Assembly (NCBI GenBank): GCA_000421045.1 | Contig: ATWC01000019.1 | Span: 1-55,370, forward strand | Reading direction: 5' to 3' | DNA length: 55,370 nt | Source of the DNA: Lachnospiraceae bacterium NK4A179 | GTDB lineage: Bacteria > Bacillota > Clostridia > Lachnospirales > Lachnospiraceae | Shown here: positions 1 to 8,072 of the stretch, piece after piece | How positions within the stretch are numbered: the stretch's first letter is position 1 | Layout: every line of letters begins with the position of its first letter | Notes under the pieces: generated by a model | Told to the model about the DNA's origin: nothing | Seen by the model: the letters and a program-made list of their open reading frames with translations, nothing else | Databases searched by the model: none | Position numbers and translations under genes: made by a program

Positions 1-270
1 CTCTGTATAGATATTGATACATCTCCGTTTGCGTTTGTTTCTTATCCAACATATGAATATGAAGTAGATGAGGATGGGATAATTATCAAATATGTTAACA
101 GAGGAACATCCATTTTGTATTTGGGGAAAGGAAAACAGCATAGAATACTAATAAACAAAAAAGACCATAATAGGGTTGTGGGATATAGGGAACTCGTTTT
201 TTATATTATTCTTTTAATAATAGAAGTAGTTTCTATGGCTGGGATTTTCGTTATTATCTCAACTTATTAG
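1..270 (+). CDS. C-terminal end of a small membrane protein (partial)
   Basis: The first reading frame is open from base 1 to the TAG at 268-270, giving the last 89 residues of a protein whose start lies outside the window. The visible part is a polar, beta-rich stretch containing a Gly-Lys-Gly-Lys segment, followed by one hydrophobic helix of about 20 residues just before the stop. This suggests a C-terminally membrane-anchored protein. The stretch is A+T-richer than its neighbours. I recognise no family. It converges on the GH5 gene, and no clear terminator lies in the 34-bp gap. Confidence 0.6.
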   Translation, partial: LCIDIDTSPFAFVSYPTYEYEVDEDGIIIKYVNRGTSILYLGKGKQHRILINKKDHNRVVGYRELVFYIILLIIEVVSMAGIFVIISTY

Positions 271-304
271 ATTTTTATAGGGTGCGAAAGGTTCTTTTAT
301 TACA

Positions 305-1267
305 TCATGATCTCATGTACCCGCGTACCAGTTTGGCGCATCCGTTAAGTTCGTCATCTTTCCAGCCCGAGATCTTTTCGCAGCCGGGAAGGATAAAGGC
401 GGAAGCTTCGTTTTTATTTGAAAGATTCCAGGCAATAAAACTTATACCGTATTTATTGAGAAGTGCTATCCACTTATCTGCCTCTTCTTTATTGTCTTCA
501 CCGTCACCTGCTGCATTGCAGCATCCAAATTCCGATACGAACAGAGGCAGTCCTGCCTTTGCGGCTTCTTCCAGAACATTTCTCAGTTCATCCCTGTGTG
601 TGTCAGCATAGAAATGAAGCACATACATGAGGTTGGGATATGGAAGAGGAGCGGCTGCGGCTTTGTCTACCTGCTGGCTCCAGCAGGGTGTGCCTACGAG
701 TATCACTGAATCGGGAGCTTTAGCGCGAATTACAGGTATCACCTGATTGGCATATACGCATATCACCGGCCAGGTTACGTGATCGCCATTTGGTTCATTG
801 CAGATCTCATAGATCACATTGTCGTAATCCTTTAAGAGTCCGCATATCTTGTCAAAGAATCTGATCGCAGCATCCTTGTGAAGGTTGGGATCCTGTTCAA
901 GAAGTACATGCCAGTCAACAAGTACATAGATTCCGAGCTTGGCAGCTGCCTTCACGGCTTTAACGATCAGTGCTTCAAGCTCAAGCCGGTGCATATCATC
1001 ACCGGTAGCATATCCGTCGAAGCCGTCTGCCTCACCGCAATACATTGCAAGGCGAAATACGGAGATCCCCCACTCATCAACAAGCGTGGTGAGCGTCTCT
1101 TCCGATACGTACTGCGGATAGTTTGAAAGATTATGCGTGCTGATGCCTCTTAACTGGACATCCTCACCTTTCTCTCCTTTAAGCTTTCCTCCTTCAACAT
1201 GAAGCTTTCCGTATTTTCCGAAAGGAGTGGGGTTATTGTTTCTTTCTTTTGCGATGATATCTGACAT
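305..1267 (-). CDS. Glycoside hydrolase family 5 endoglucanase, no signal peptide
   Basis: Predicted retaining beta-1,4-glucanase of 320 aa, a single GH5 catalytic domain close to the usual 300-residue size. The N-terminal KLHVEGGKL...VQLRGIS segment is the opening strand of the GH5 barrel and resembles subfamily 2. The acid/base is E158 in the NEP motif and the nucleophile is E246 in VSEFG; H120 and H218 are in the expected substrate-site positions. The start ATG at 1267 follows AAAGGA at good spacing. No signal peptide, binding module or dockerin is present, so the enzyme is predicted to be cytoplasmic, perhaps acting on imported cello-oligosaccharides. It is monocistronic and divergent from the GT2 gene. 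Fold and catalytic residues are secure; substrate is inference. Confidence 0.88.
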   Translation of the reverse strand: MSDIIAKERNNNPTPFGKYGKLHVEGGKLKGEKGEDVQLRGISTHNLSNYPQYVSEETLTTLVDEWGISVFRLAMYCGEADGFDGYATGDDMHRLELEALIVKAVKAAAKLGIYVLVDWHVLLEQDPNLHKDAAIRFFDKICGLLKDYDNVIYEICNEPNGDHVTWPVICVYANQVIPVIRAKAPDSVILVGTPCWSQQVDKAAAAPLPYPNLMYVLHFYADTHRDELRNVLEEAAKAGLPLFVSEFGCCNAAGDGEDNKEEADKWIALLNKYGISFIAWNLSNKNEASAFILPGCEKISGWKDDELNGCAKLVRGYMRS

Positions 1268-1307
1268 AATGCTTTTTCCTTTGCAAAAATTGATATTTTT
1301 GATTTCT

Positions 1308-1335
1308 ATTCTACCTTTTTTCAGAATACTTTGAA
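1308..1335 (-). promoter_or_regulatory. Predicted sigma-A promoter of the GH5 gene
   Basis: On the minus strand TTCAAA (1335-1330) is followed after 16 bp by TAGAAT (1313-1308). Transcription would start near 1301 and give a leader of about 34 nt carrying the AAAGGA ribosome site. Confidence 0.5.
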
Positions 1336-1348
1336 AGTTTATTATTGA

Positions 1349-1377
1349 TTATAGTTATAAGTTATTATAGTTATAAG
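1349..1377 (+). repeat. 13-bp direct repeat between divergent GH5 and GT2 promoters
   Basis: TTATAGTTATAAG occurs at 1349-1361 and again at 1365-1377, a 16-bp period. Each copy is itself partly palindromic. The pair sits between the two divergent promoters, where an operator could lie, but the A+T richness makes chance possible. Confidence 0.4.
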
Positions 1378-1394
1378 CTATATATATCAACTAT

Positions 1395-1422
1395 TTGAAA
1401 AAAAACTCAAATCACTTATAAT
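1395..1422 (+). promoter_or_regulatory. Predicted sigma-A promoter of GT2-suf operon (leaderless)
   Basis: TTGAAA (1395-1400), a 16-bp spacer and a perfect TATAAT (1417-1422). Only 7 nt separate the -10 box from the ATG at 1430, so the mRNA should begin at or one base before the start codon. No Shine-Dalgarno sequence is present. Confidence 0.65.
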
Positions 1423-1429
1423 ACACTCT

Positions 1430-2521
1430 ATGTGTACAAATGGGATCATACCGCTTTCTGTATGCATCATTACCAAAAATGATGCTTACAAATTGGGAAA
1501 ATGTCTGAAAGCGCTTGAAGGCAAGCCCTGGGAGATAGTTGTAGCTGATACCGGCTCAACTGATGGGAGCAGGGATATCGTGATTCAGGCCGGTGCGAAG
1601 CTCTGCTCTTTTGAGTGGTGTGATGATTTTTCGGCCGCCAGGAATTTTGTCGCATCAGAGGCTTCAAATGATATGATCTTAATGCTGGATACGGATGAGT
1701 ATCTTAAAGATACGGATGCCGAACTCCTCTCCCGCGATATAGAAGATAATCCTCAGAAGATAGGGCGCATAAGGCGTGATAATCTTGTGATGAATGCGGG
1801 TGAAGAACAGCATGAGATGGAATTCATAAGCCGTATCTATGACCGTCGTATATATCATTATGAAGGAAGAGTGCATGAGCAGATAGTTCCTTTGGATAAG
1901 GATGTTGCGCCCGGTTATTATCAGACAGGCGTATCAGTACTTCATGATGGTTATATAAAAAACGGTGAAAGCGGAAACGATAAGGCCGAAAATAAAGCGG
2001 ATAGAAACAGAAGGCTTTTATTGCTTGAATTAAAGGACCATGAGGATGATCCGTATATACTTTATCAGCTTGGAAAGACTGAGTATTATAGCGGCAATTA
2101 CGAAAAAGCTGCAGAGTATCTCGGAAAGATGTTAGGGATAGACCTTGATCCTGCACTTGCGTATCTGACTGAAGCGATAGAGACCTATGGATATTCACTT
2201 TTGAAGACCGGAAGGAATGAAGAGGCGCTCGCATTCCAGAATCTTTATGAGATTTACGGAGGGACCGCTGATTTTCAGTTCCTTATGGGATTGATATATA
2301 TGAATAACGGTTACTTTGATGCGGCCGTTGATGAGTTTGAAAAAGCTGCAGTAAACCCTGTATCGAACAGGCGTGAGATAGGGGAATATATGGCATATTT
2401 CAATGCAGGAATTGTAAGAGAATGCATGGGAGATATACCGGCTGCTGAAAGATATTACGGAAAATGCGGTGACTACGCAAAGGCCGCGGAACGATTGGAA
2501 GCTCTAAAAAAGAAAGGATGA
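1430..2521 (+). CDS. Family 2 glycosyltransferase with TPR repeats
   Basis: A 363-residue protein. Residues about 8-230 are a GT-A fold (GT2, beta-1,4-glucosyltransferase/WaaE-like subgroup): SVCIITKNDA opening strand, VVADTGSTDGS nucleotide-sugar loop, DDFSAARNF, and LMLDTDEYL supplying the metal-binding DxD-like acidic cluster. Residues about 195-360 carry three to four tetratricopeptide-like helical pairs. There is no membrane segment. The start is the only ATG before the fold begins and lacks a Shine-Dalgarno site. The TGA overlaps the AAAGGA ribosome site of sufC, so the gene is probably the first cistron of the SUF transcript. Acceptor and sugar donor cannot be told from the sequence. 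Confidence 0.85.
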   Translation: MCTNGIIPLSVCIITKNDAYKLGKCLKALEGKPWEIVVADTGSTDGSRDIVIQAGAKLCSFEWCDDFSAARNFVASEASNDMILMLDTDEYLKDTDAELLSRDIEDNPQKIGRIRRDNLVMNAGEEQHEMEFISRIYDRRIYHYEGRVHEQIVPLDKDVAPGYYQTGVSVLHDGYIKNGESGNDKAENKADRNRRLLLLELKDHEDDPYILYQLGKTEYYSGNYEKAAEYLGKMLGIDLDPALAYLTEAIETYGYSLLKTGRNEEALAFQNLYEIYGGTADFQFLMGLIYMNNGYFDAAVDEFEKAAVNPVSNRREIGEYMAYFNAGIVRECMGDIPAAERYYGKCGDYAKAAERLEALKKKG

Positions 2522-2527
2522 ATTAAA

Positions 2528-3265
2528 ATGGCACTGCTTGAGATAAAAGGCCTTAAGGCAGGGATAGAAGAGGGAGACATACTGCATGGTGTGGATCTTG
2601 AAGTAAATCCCGGGGAGACACATGTTCTCATGGGCCCCAATGGTGCGGGCAAATCCACATTGGGCAATGTGATAATGGGAAATCCTGCTTACAAAGTAAC
2701 AGACGGAAGCATAATATTTGACGGTGAGGATATTACAAAGCTTACGGCAAGCGATAGAGCAAAGAAGGGATTGTTCATGTCCTTTCAGAACCCTCTTGAG
2801 GTGCCGGGGCTTTCGCTCGAGTCATTCCTTCGCAATGCTTTACGCGAAAAAACCGGAAAGCCTGTAAGGATATTCCAGTACAAGAAACAGATAGAGGAAA
2901 CCTGCAAGCTTCTGGATATGGATGAATCATATGTGGAGCGTGATATGAACGTTGGATTTTCCGGCGGAGAAAAAAAGAAAGCCGAAATCTTCCAGCTGCT
3001 CATGCTTTCGCCTAAGCTTGCGATACTTGACGAGACAGATTCGGGTCTTGATGTGGATGCCGTGCGTACAGTATCAAAAGGTGTTGAGATATTTTCCAAG
3101 AACGGCGGTGCTCTTATCATAATCACTCACAGCACAAGAATACTTGAAGCACTTAGAGTTGATAAGACACATGTAATAGTAAAAGGAAGCATCGTTGCAT
3201 CAGGCGGTGCCGAAATGGTTGATGAGATAAATAATAACGGATTTGAGAGTTATGTCGGAGCTTGA
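2528..3265 (+). CDS. sufC: SufC, Fe-S cluster assembly ATPase
   Basis: ABC-type ATPase (245 aa) that drives conformational change in the SufBCD scaffold during Fe-S cluster assembly in the cytosol. Walker A is GPNGAGKS at 36-43, the signature is FSGGEKK at 144-150, Walker B is LAILDE at 164-169, the D-loop is SGLD and the H-loop is H201. SGGEKK in place of LSGGQ is normal for SufC. There is no transmembrane partner. The ATG follows AAAGGATG by a suitable distance, and that site lies inside the end of the GT2 gene. The stop is one base from the chosen sufB start, implying translational coupling. Confidence 0.97.
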   Translation: MALLEIKGLKAGIEEGDILHGVDLEVNPGETHVLMGPNGAGKSTLGNVIMGNPAYKVTDGSIIFDGEDITKLTASDRAKKGLFMSFQNPLEVPGLSLESFLRNALREKTGKPVRIFQYKKQIEETCKLLDMDESYVERDMNVGFSGGEKKKAEIFQLLMLSPKLAILDETDSGLDVDAVRTVSKGVEIFSKNGGALIIITHSTRILEALRVDKTHVIVKGSIVASGGAEMVDEINNNGFESYVGA

Positions 3266-3266
3266 T

Positions 3267-4718
3267 ATGGATTCAGAAATGAGAAAAGATACTCCGATCG
3301 ATACCGGGGAAAATGACAGCGGAATACTTCTCCAGGATGTGGAGAGAGGACTTTATGACTTTAAGGATGAAGAGCGTGAAGAGGACTTCTTTAAAGTTGA
3401 TGAGGGACTGACTCCCGATATCGTAAGAGAGATATCTGAGGCAAAACATGATCCTGCGTGGATGCTTGATTTTCGCCTTAAGTCGCTTGAAATATATGAA
3501 AAGCTTTCTGTGCCTGACTGGGGTCCGCCTATTGACGGCCTTGATATGGCAAAGATAGTTACTTATGTGCGTCCCAGAACTGATATGAAAGCGTCCTGGG
3601 AAGATGTGCCGGAAGATATAAAGAATGCTTTTGATAAACTTGGCATACCTCAGGCTGAAAGAGAGTCTTTAGGCGGTGTCGGAGCGCAGTATGATTCAGA
3701 ACTTGTTTATCATAACGTGCGTGAGGATGTTGCAAAGCAGGGGGTTATCTACACTGATATGGAATCGGCCCTGACCGGTGAGTACGAGGAGATGGTAAAG
3801 GATCATTTCATGAAACTCGTGCCTCCTACGGATCACAAGTTTGCGGCACTTCACGGTGCAGTATGGTCGGGCGGTTCTTTCGTTTATGTTCCGAAGAATG
3901 TGAAAGTAGACATACCGCTTCAGTCATATTTCAGACTGAATGCGCCCGGAGCAGGCCAGTTTGAACATACGCTCATAATAGTAGAAGAAGGTGCAGATGT
4001 TCACTTCATAGAAGGCTGTTCTGCTCCCAAGTATAATGTGGCCAATCTCCATGCAGGCTGCGTGGAGCTCTTTGTCGGAAAGAATGCGCATCTGCGTTAT
4101 TCAACGATAGAGAACTGGTCTAAGAATATGTACAATCTGAACACGAAGCGTGCCATCTGCGAAGAAGGAGGTACCATTGAGTGGATATCCGGTTCATTCG
4201 GTTCACATGAATCATACCTCTATCCCACTTCGATCTTAAAGGGTGACAGTTCGCATGCCGAGTTCACAGGCGTGACATTTGCCGGCAAAGGACAGAATCT
4301 GGATACCGGCGCACGCATGGTGCACATTGGAAGGAATACTTCTTCATTCATAGATACAAAATCTATCTGTAAGAGTGGAGGAATAAGCACTTACCGCAGC
4401 TGTGTGGAAGTGAGAAAGAGTGCTGTGGGTTCCAAAGCGTCTGTTAACTGCGGATCTCTTATGCTGGATTCCGAATCACGTTCCGATACTGTACCCGCAA
4501 TGGTCATTTTAACAGACAAAGCTGATGTGGGACATGAAGCAAAGATAGGAAAGATAAGTGACGAAGCAGTATTTTATCTGATGAGCAGAGGCGTTTCCGA
4601 GGCGGATGCAAGAGCCATGATAGTAAGTGGTTTTGCAAATCCTGTCAGCAAGGAACTTCCGCTTGAATACGCTGCTGAAATGAATAACCTTATCAAGCTG
4701 GAAATGGAGCAGGGCTGA
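3267..4718 (+). CDS. sufB: SufB, Fe-S cluster scaffold subunit
   Basis: Core scaffold of the SufBCD complex on which [4Fe-4S] clusters are built; 483 aa from the start chosen, within the family's usual range. The protein shows the long SufB/SufD beta-helix fold, with GGVGAQYDSE and VWSGGSFVYVPK typical of SufB and a Cys in ASVNCGSLMLD at the position of the scaffold cysteine region. The ATG at 3267 has GGAG six bases upstream, inside the end of sufC. In-frame alternatives are ATG 3252 and TTG 3243, both overlapping sufC with poorer ribosome sites. The N-terminus has an unusually acidic extension of about 50 residues. Confidence 0.95.
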   Translation: MDSEMRKDTPIDTGENDSGILLQDVERGLYDFKDEEREEDFFKVDEGLTPDIVREISEAKHDPAWMLDFRLKSLEIYEKLSVPDWGPPIDGLDMAKIVTYVRPRTDMKASWEDVPEDIKNAFDKLGIPQAERESLGGVGAQYDSELVYHNVREDVAKQGVIYTDMESALTGEYEEMVKDHFMKLVPPTDHKFAALHGAVWSGGSFVYVPKNVKVDIPLQSYFRLNAPGAGQFEHTLIIVEEGADVHFIEGCSAPKYNVANLHAGCVELFVGKNAHLRYSTIENWSKNMYNLNTKRAICEEGGTIEWISGSFGSHESYLYPTSILKGDSSHAEFTGVTFAGKGQNLDTGARMVHIGRNTSSFIDTKSICKSGGISTYRSCVEVRKSAVGSKASVNCGSLMLDSESRSDTVPAMVILTDKADVGHEAKIGKISDEAVFYLMSRGVSEADARAMIVSGFANPVSKELPLEYAAEMNNLIKLEMEQG

Positions 4719-4739
4719 TCTCGTCCTGCGGAGATTATT

Positions 4740-5954
4740 ATGGATGTAAAGAATATAAAAGTAAACAATCTGCCTGTACTTTCATGGCACAGGGATGCGC
4801 TGAATGATGCTGATCTGCCGGTCTCACAGGGAACCGTGGATGCTATAAAGAATGCTTCGCACCCTGCATATCTTGTAAAGCCGGAGTATCCGGAAGGGCT
4901 TAAAGTTACGGAAGGCGTCAGTCAGGATGATGCTGCCAAGCTTCCCTGGATAAAAGATATAAAGGCAGAAAAAGAAAACTATGTAGCAGGCAAGTATCCT
5001 ATATATACAAAGCAGGATTTCCTTACAGGAATGGGCAGGGAGGCTGACGAACTGATAAAGGAGACCGCCGTTCCCGTAAGGCTTATAGAAGCGCCTGCCG
5101 GAAAGAAATTTGAAAAGCCGGTATATCTTCATTACACCTATCCGAACGGATCGGAAGATGTGGACATTACTTTTATCCACATGGAAAAGGGTTCGGATCT
5201 TACGCTTATCCAGTATCTTGATTCCGATTCCATAAACGGCAGCGGATTTGCGGGAACGCAGACAAAGGTAGTGCTTGAGGATGATGCAGTGCTTCATCTT
5301 ATAAAAGTGCAGTGTCTGCCGCTCGATTTTGTTTACTTCAATGATATGGGAAGTTTTATGAAGGAGAGGGCGCATTTCCAATATACCGAACTTGTGCTTG
5401 GCGGAAAGAATAACTATCTTGGCTGCGCTGTCGATCAGACCGGAAGGGAATCAGATTTCAAAGCTGACCTCGGCTTTATAGTTTCAAACGGAAATCTTCT
5501 GGATCTGAATTACAATGATATTTTCAGAGGCTCAAAGAGTAAGGGTGTCATGCGTTTCAACGGTGTGATGATAGAAGGATCGAAGAAAGCCTCTCGTGAG
5601 ACCCTTGATTTCAGAAAGGGCTGCATCGATGCAGATGGTGATGAAGAAGAAAATATCCTGATGCTTGGCCCTAATATAGAAAACAGGACCATACCACTCA
5701 TACTCGGTGAAGAGGAAAAGGTTAACGGAAGACATGCTGCTACAGCGGGAAAGCTTTCCGAAGATATGCTTTTCTATATGGAGACAAGGGGTATAGATGA
5801 AAGACAGGCACGAGAGATGATGATACGTTCAAATATCTCAAAAGTCACACGTCTTATTCCTAATGAAGAGATTGCGATGGCAGCGGACGCCCGTATAGAC
5901 AGGATATTTGCCGCATGCGATGGTGACTGCAGGAACTGCCCTACTGCTCACTGA
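4740..5954 (+). CDS. sufD: SufD, Fe-S cluster assembly subunit
   Basis: Partner of SufB in the SufBC2D complex; 404 aa with the SufB/SufD-family core at about 120-375, including GRHAATAGKLSEDMLFYMETRG, the conserved C-terminal helix block. A GGAG ribosome site lies 8 nt before the ATG, and the gap from sufB is 21 bp. The C-terminus is odd: after the normal end of the fold comes a short tail with C393, C397 and C400 (Cx3CxxC), a potential metal or Fe-S ligand set that is not part of the standard SufD fold. Confidence 0.94.
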   Translation: MDVKNIKVNNLPVLSWHRDALNDADLPVSQGTVDAIKNASHPAYLVKPEYPEGLKVTEGVSQDDAAKLPWIKDIKAEKENYVAGKYPIYTKQDFLTGMGREADELIKETAVPVRLIEAPAGKKFEKPVYLHYTYPNGSEDVDITFIHMEKGSDLTLIQYLDSDSINGSGFAGTQTKVVLEDDAVLHLIKVQCLPLDFVYFNDMGSFMKERAHFQYTELVLGGKNNYLGCAVDQTGRESDFKADLGFIVSNGNLLDLNYNDIFRGSKSKGVMRFNGVMIEGSKKASRETLDFRKGCIDADGDEEENILMLGPNIENRTIPLILGEEEKVNGRHAATAGKLSEDMLFYMETRGIDERQAREMMIRSNISKVTRLIPNEEIAMAADARIDRIFAACDGDCRNCPTAH

Positions 5955-5972
5955 TATATAACAGAGGACCAG

Positions 5973-7202
5973 ATGAATATTAACGAGATAAGAAAAGATT
6001 TTAAGATACTTGCCGATCCGGCATATGTTTATTTTGATAATGCGGCAACCAGCCAGAGACCTGAGCAGGTGCTTGAGGCAATGGATGCATTTTCAAGGAC
6101 CATGAATGCGAATCCTTTAAGAGGATTGTATGAGTGGAGCATAAAAGCAACAGATGCATATGAAGATGCCAGAGCAAAGACAGCAGCATTTGTCGGTGCG
6201 GATGACCCGTCGGAGATAGTATTTGTAAGGAATGCGACAGAGGCTCTCAATCTTGTCGCTTTTTCCTACGGACTGGAGTTTCTTAAAGAGGGCGATGAGA
6301 TACTCATAACCGTCATGGAGCATCACAGCAACATACTTCCGTGGCAGATGGTTTGCAGGAAAACGGGAGCAGTGCTGAAATTTATAGAACCCAAAGAAGA
6401 TGGGACCATTACAGAGGAAATGCTTAAAGAGGCTGTTACCGAAAAGACCAAGCTTATTGGAATGGGACTTGTCTCCAATGTTCTCGGCGTAAGAAATCCT
6501 GTTGAGAAAGCTGCTGAACTGGTTCATAAGAACGGTGGAGTGATAGTTGTCGACGGCGCTCAGTCAGCTCCGCATATGAAGACGGATGTAAAAGCTTATG
6601 GCGCTGATTTCTTTTCTTTCTCAGGACATAAGATGCTCGGCCCCATGGGTATAGGCGGCTTATATGCAAGACATGATCTTCTCGAGAAGATGCCTCCCTT
6701 TCTTTCGGGCGGCGAGATGATCGAGTATGTAAAGAGAGATTCTGCAACATATGCAGAGGTACCGCATAAATTTGAAGCAGGTACGGTCAATGCATCGGGG
6801 GCTGTAGGACTTGCAGCTGCCATTGAATATCTTGAAAACATCGGTTTTGATGCGATAGAAGAGCAGGAGAAAAAGGTTACTAAGATAGTATATGAAGGTC
6901 TTAAGTCGCTGCCTCATGTACATGTTTACGGTAATCCCGATCCTGAAAAACATTCGGGTATCGTTACATTTAATATAGACGGATGCCATCCGCATGATAT
7001 ATCATCTGTGCTTGACACCGAACATATAGCAATACGTGCAGGTCATCATTGTGCGCAGCCTCTTATGGAATTCATGCAGGAGAAGCTTTCGATGGAGTTC
7101 CGCGCTACTGCCAGGGCGAGCATGTATTTCTACAATACTGAGGAAGAGGCAGAGAGATTTGTTGAGGCCGTTTCAAAGGTACGCGGCTGGCTCGGCTTCT
7201 GA
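5973..7202 (+). CDS. sufS: SufS, cysteine desulfurase (class II)
   Basis: PLP enzyme that takes sulfur from L-cysteine, forming alanine and a persulfide passed to SufU. It has 409 aa, the usual family length. The PLP lysine is K220 in FSFSGHKMLGP; the conserved His-Gln pair of the active site is seen in VMEHHSN and VDGAQSAPH; the catalytic cysteine is C360 in RAGHHCAQP. The short loop around C360 marks group II (SufS), not IscS. It lies 18 bp after sufD in the same operon. Confidence 0.96.
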   Translation: MNINEIRKDFKILADPAYVYFDNAATSQRPEQVLEAMDAFSRTMNANPLRGLYEWSIKATDAYEDARAKTAAFVGADDPSEIVFVRNATEALNLVAFSYGLEFLKEGDEILITVMEHHSNILPWQMVCRKTGAVLKFIEPKEDGTITEEMLKEAVTEKTKLIGMGLVSNVLGVRNPVEKAAELVHKNGGVIVVDGAQSAPHMKTDVKAYGADFFSFSGHKMLGPMGIGGLYARHDLLEKMPPFLSGGEMIEYVKRDSATYAEVPHKFEAGTVNASGAVGLAAAIEYLENIGFDAIEEQEKKVTKIVYEGLKSLPHVHVYGNPDPEKHSGIVTFNIDGCHPHDISSVLDTEHIAIRAGHHCAQPLMEFMQEKLSMEFRATARASMYFYNTEEEAERFVEAVSKVRGWLGF

Positions 7203-7218
7203 TAAGAGGAAATAAAGA

Positions 7219-7662
7219 ATGGAACTTAAGAATCTTTACAGAGAGATAGTCAACGAACATAATCTTCATCCCGTCCATAAGGGCGATATTGAAGATCCGG
7301 ATATGATACTTAACGGTGTTAATCCCAGCTGCGGAGATGATATATACCTTCAGCTTAAATTTGATGAGAACGGAAATGTATCGGAAGGAAGCTTCAACGG
7401 ATCGGGCTGTGCTATCTCACAGGCTTCGGCTGATATGATGCTTGACCTGATCATAGGACTGCCTAAGGAAGAGGCACTCGAGAAAGCGGAAATATTCATG
7501 GGAATGGTCCGTGGTACAGTCGATGAGGAAAAGATAGAAGAGTTAGACGAAGCAGCATCGCTTGCAGACATCGCTCACATGCCGGCCAGGGTAAAATGTG
7601 CAACTCTTGGTTGGAAGACCATGCAGCGCATGCTCCGCGACGGCGAAAACGAGAAGAAATAA
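7219..7662 (+). CDS. sufU: SufU, zinc-dependent sulfurtransferase partner of SufS
   Basis: Gram-positive SufU (147 aa), which accepts the persulfide from SufS by zinc-ligand exchange and hands sulfur to SufBCD. The zinc ligands are visible: C38 and D40 in NPSCGDD, C64 in GSGCAISQAS and C127 in KCATLGW. The 19-residue insertion typical of SufU relative to IscU lies between C64 and C127. It is the last gene of the operon and is followed by a long terminator-type hairpin. Confidence 0.96.
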   Translation: MELKNLYREIVNEHNLHPVHKGDIEDPDMILNGVNPSCGDDIYLQLKFDENGNVSEGSFNGSGCAISQASADMMLDLIIGLPKEEALEKAEIFMGMVRGTVDEEKIEELDEAASLADIAHMPARVKCATLGWKTMQRMLRDGENEKK

Positions 7663-7716
7663 ATTGGGTTTGTAAACAATTTAACCCTTTAGTGCGGTTG
7701 TCGTAGCTTTCCGGAG

Positions 7717-7779
7717 CCTCCTTTCAAAGAAAAAACACCCCTTCATACGAAGGGGCGTTTTTGATTCTTTGAAAGGAGG
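7717..7779 (+). terminator. Long hairpin terminator after the suf operon
   Basis: A 15-bp perfect inverted repeat (7717-7731 with 7765-7779) encloses a second stem CCCCTTC-ATAC-GAAGGGG (7738-7744 with 7749-7755), followed at once by T5. The inner part is a standard intrinsic terminator on the plus strand. The outer arms make the whole structure about 28 bp long, far more than termination needs. Confidence 0.75.
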
Positions 7780-7780
7780 T

Positions 7781-7816
7781 GTGCCGGAGCTACTCCTTTC
7801 GGAGGAGCCCCGGCAC
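7781..7816 (+). other. Second 16-bp hairpin, no T tract
   Basis: The arms 7781-7796 and 7801-7816 match at 14 of 16 positions around a TTTC loop, one base after the terminator hairpin. GTAGCT at 7703-7708 with CCGG at 7711-7714 can instead pair with CCGGAGCTAC at 7783-7792, so the two folds exclude each other. The rest of the gap to 8072 is A+T-rich and shows only the promoter below; I see no small ORF with a ribosome site. Confidence 0.5.
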
Positions 7817-7980
7817 GAAAACTATGAAAACTCAATTTAATCTCTTTAACTGCTATTATAGTAGACAATTTATATGAATAAACTATGAACCGCCAATGAA
7901 TTTACTGTTAATGTGTACATAATTTGGGCTGAATTTTAAATAAATTAAGTATAAATTGCACAAATATGATATCAGCAAAC

Positions 7981-8009
7981 TTGTAAACAATATTTTCAAA
8001 TGATAGAAT
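7981..8009 (+). promoter_or_regulatory. Predicted sigma-A promoter of the coiled-coil gene
   Basis: TTGTAA (7981-7986), a 17-bp spacer and TAGAAT (8004-8009). Transcription would start near 8016, giving a leader of about 57 nt with GGAGG before the ATG at 8073. Confidence 0.55.
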
Positions 8010-8072
8010 AAAACGAGTTATGCAATTAACCATTGCTCGGCTGTGAGACGGGGGCATTTTTTGGAGGATTTT

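Noticed and set aside
7670-8000. TTGTAAACAAT seen at about 7670 and 7980, and TTGTTGACAA at 14227, as a shared operator
   Set aside because: Three loose TTGTNNACAA matches in A+T-rich DNA, one simply the -35 box; not above chance.
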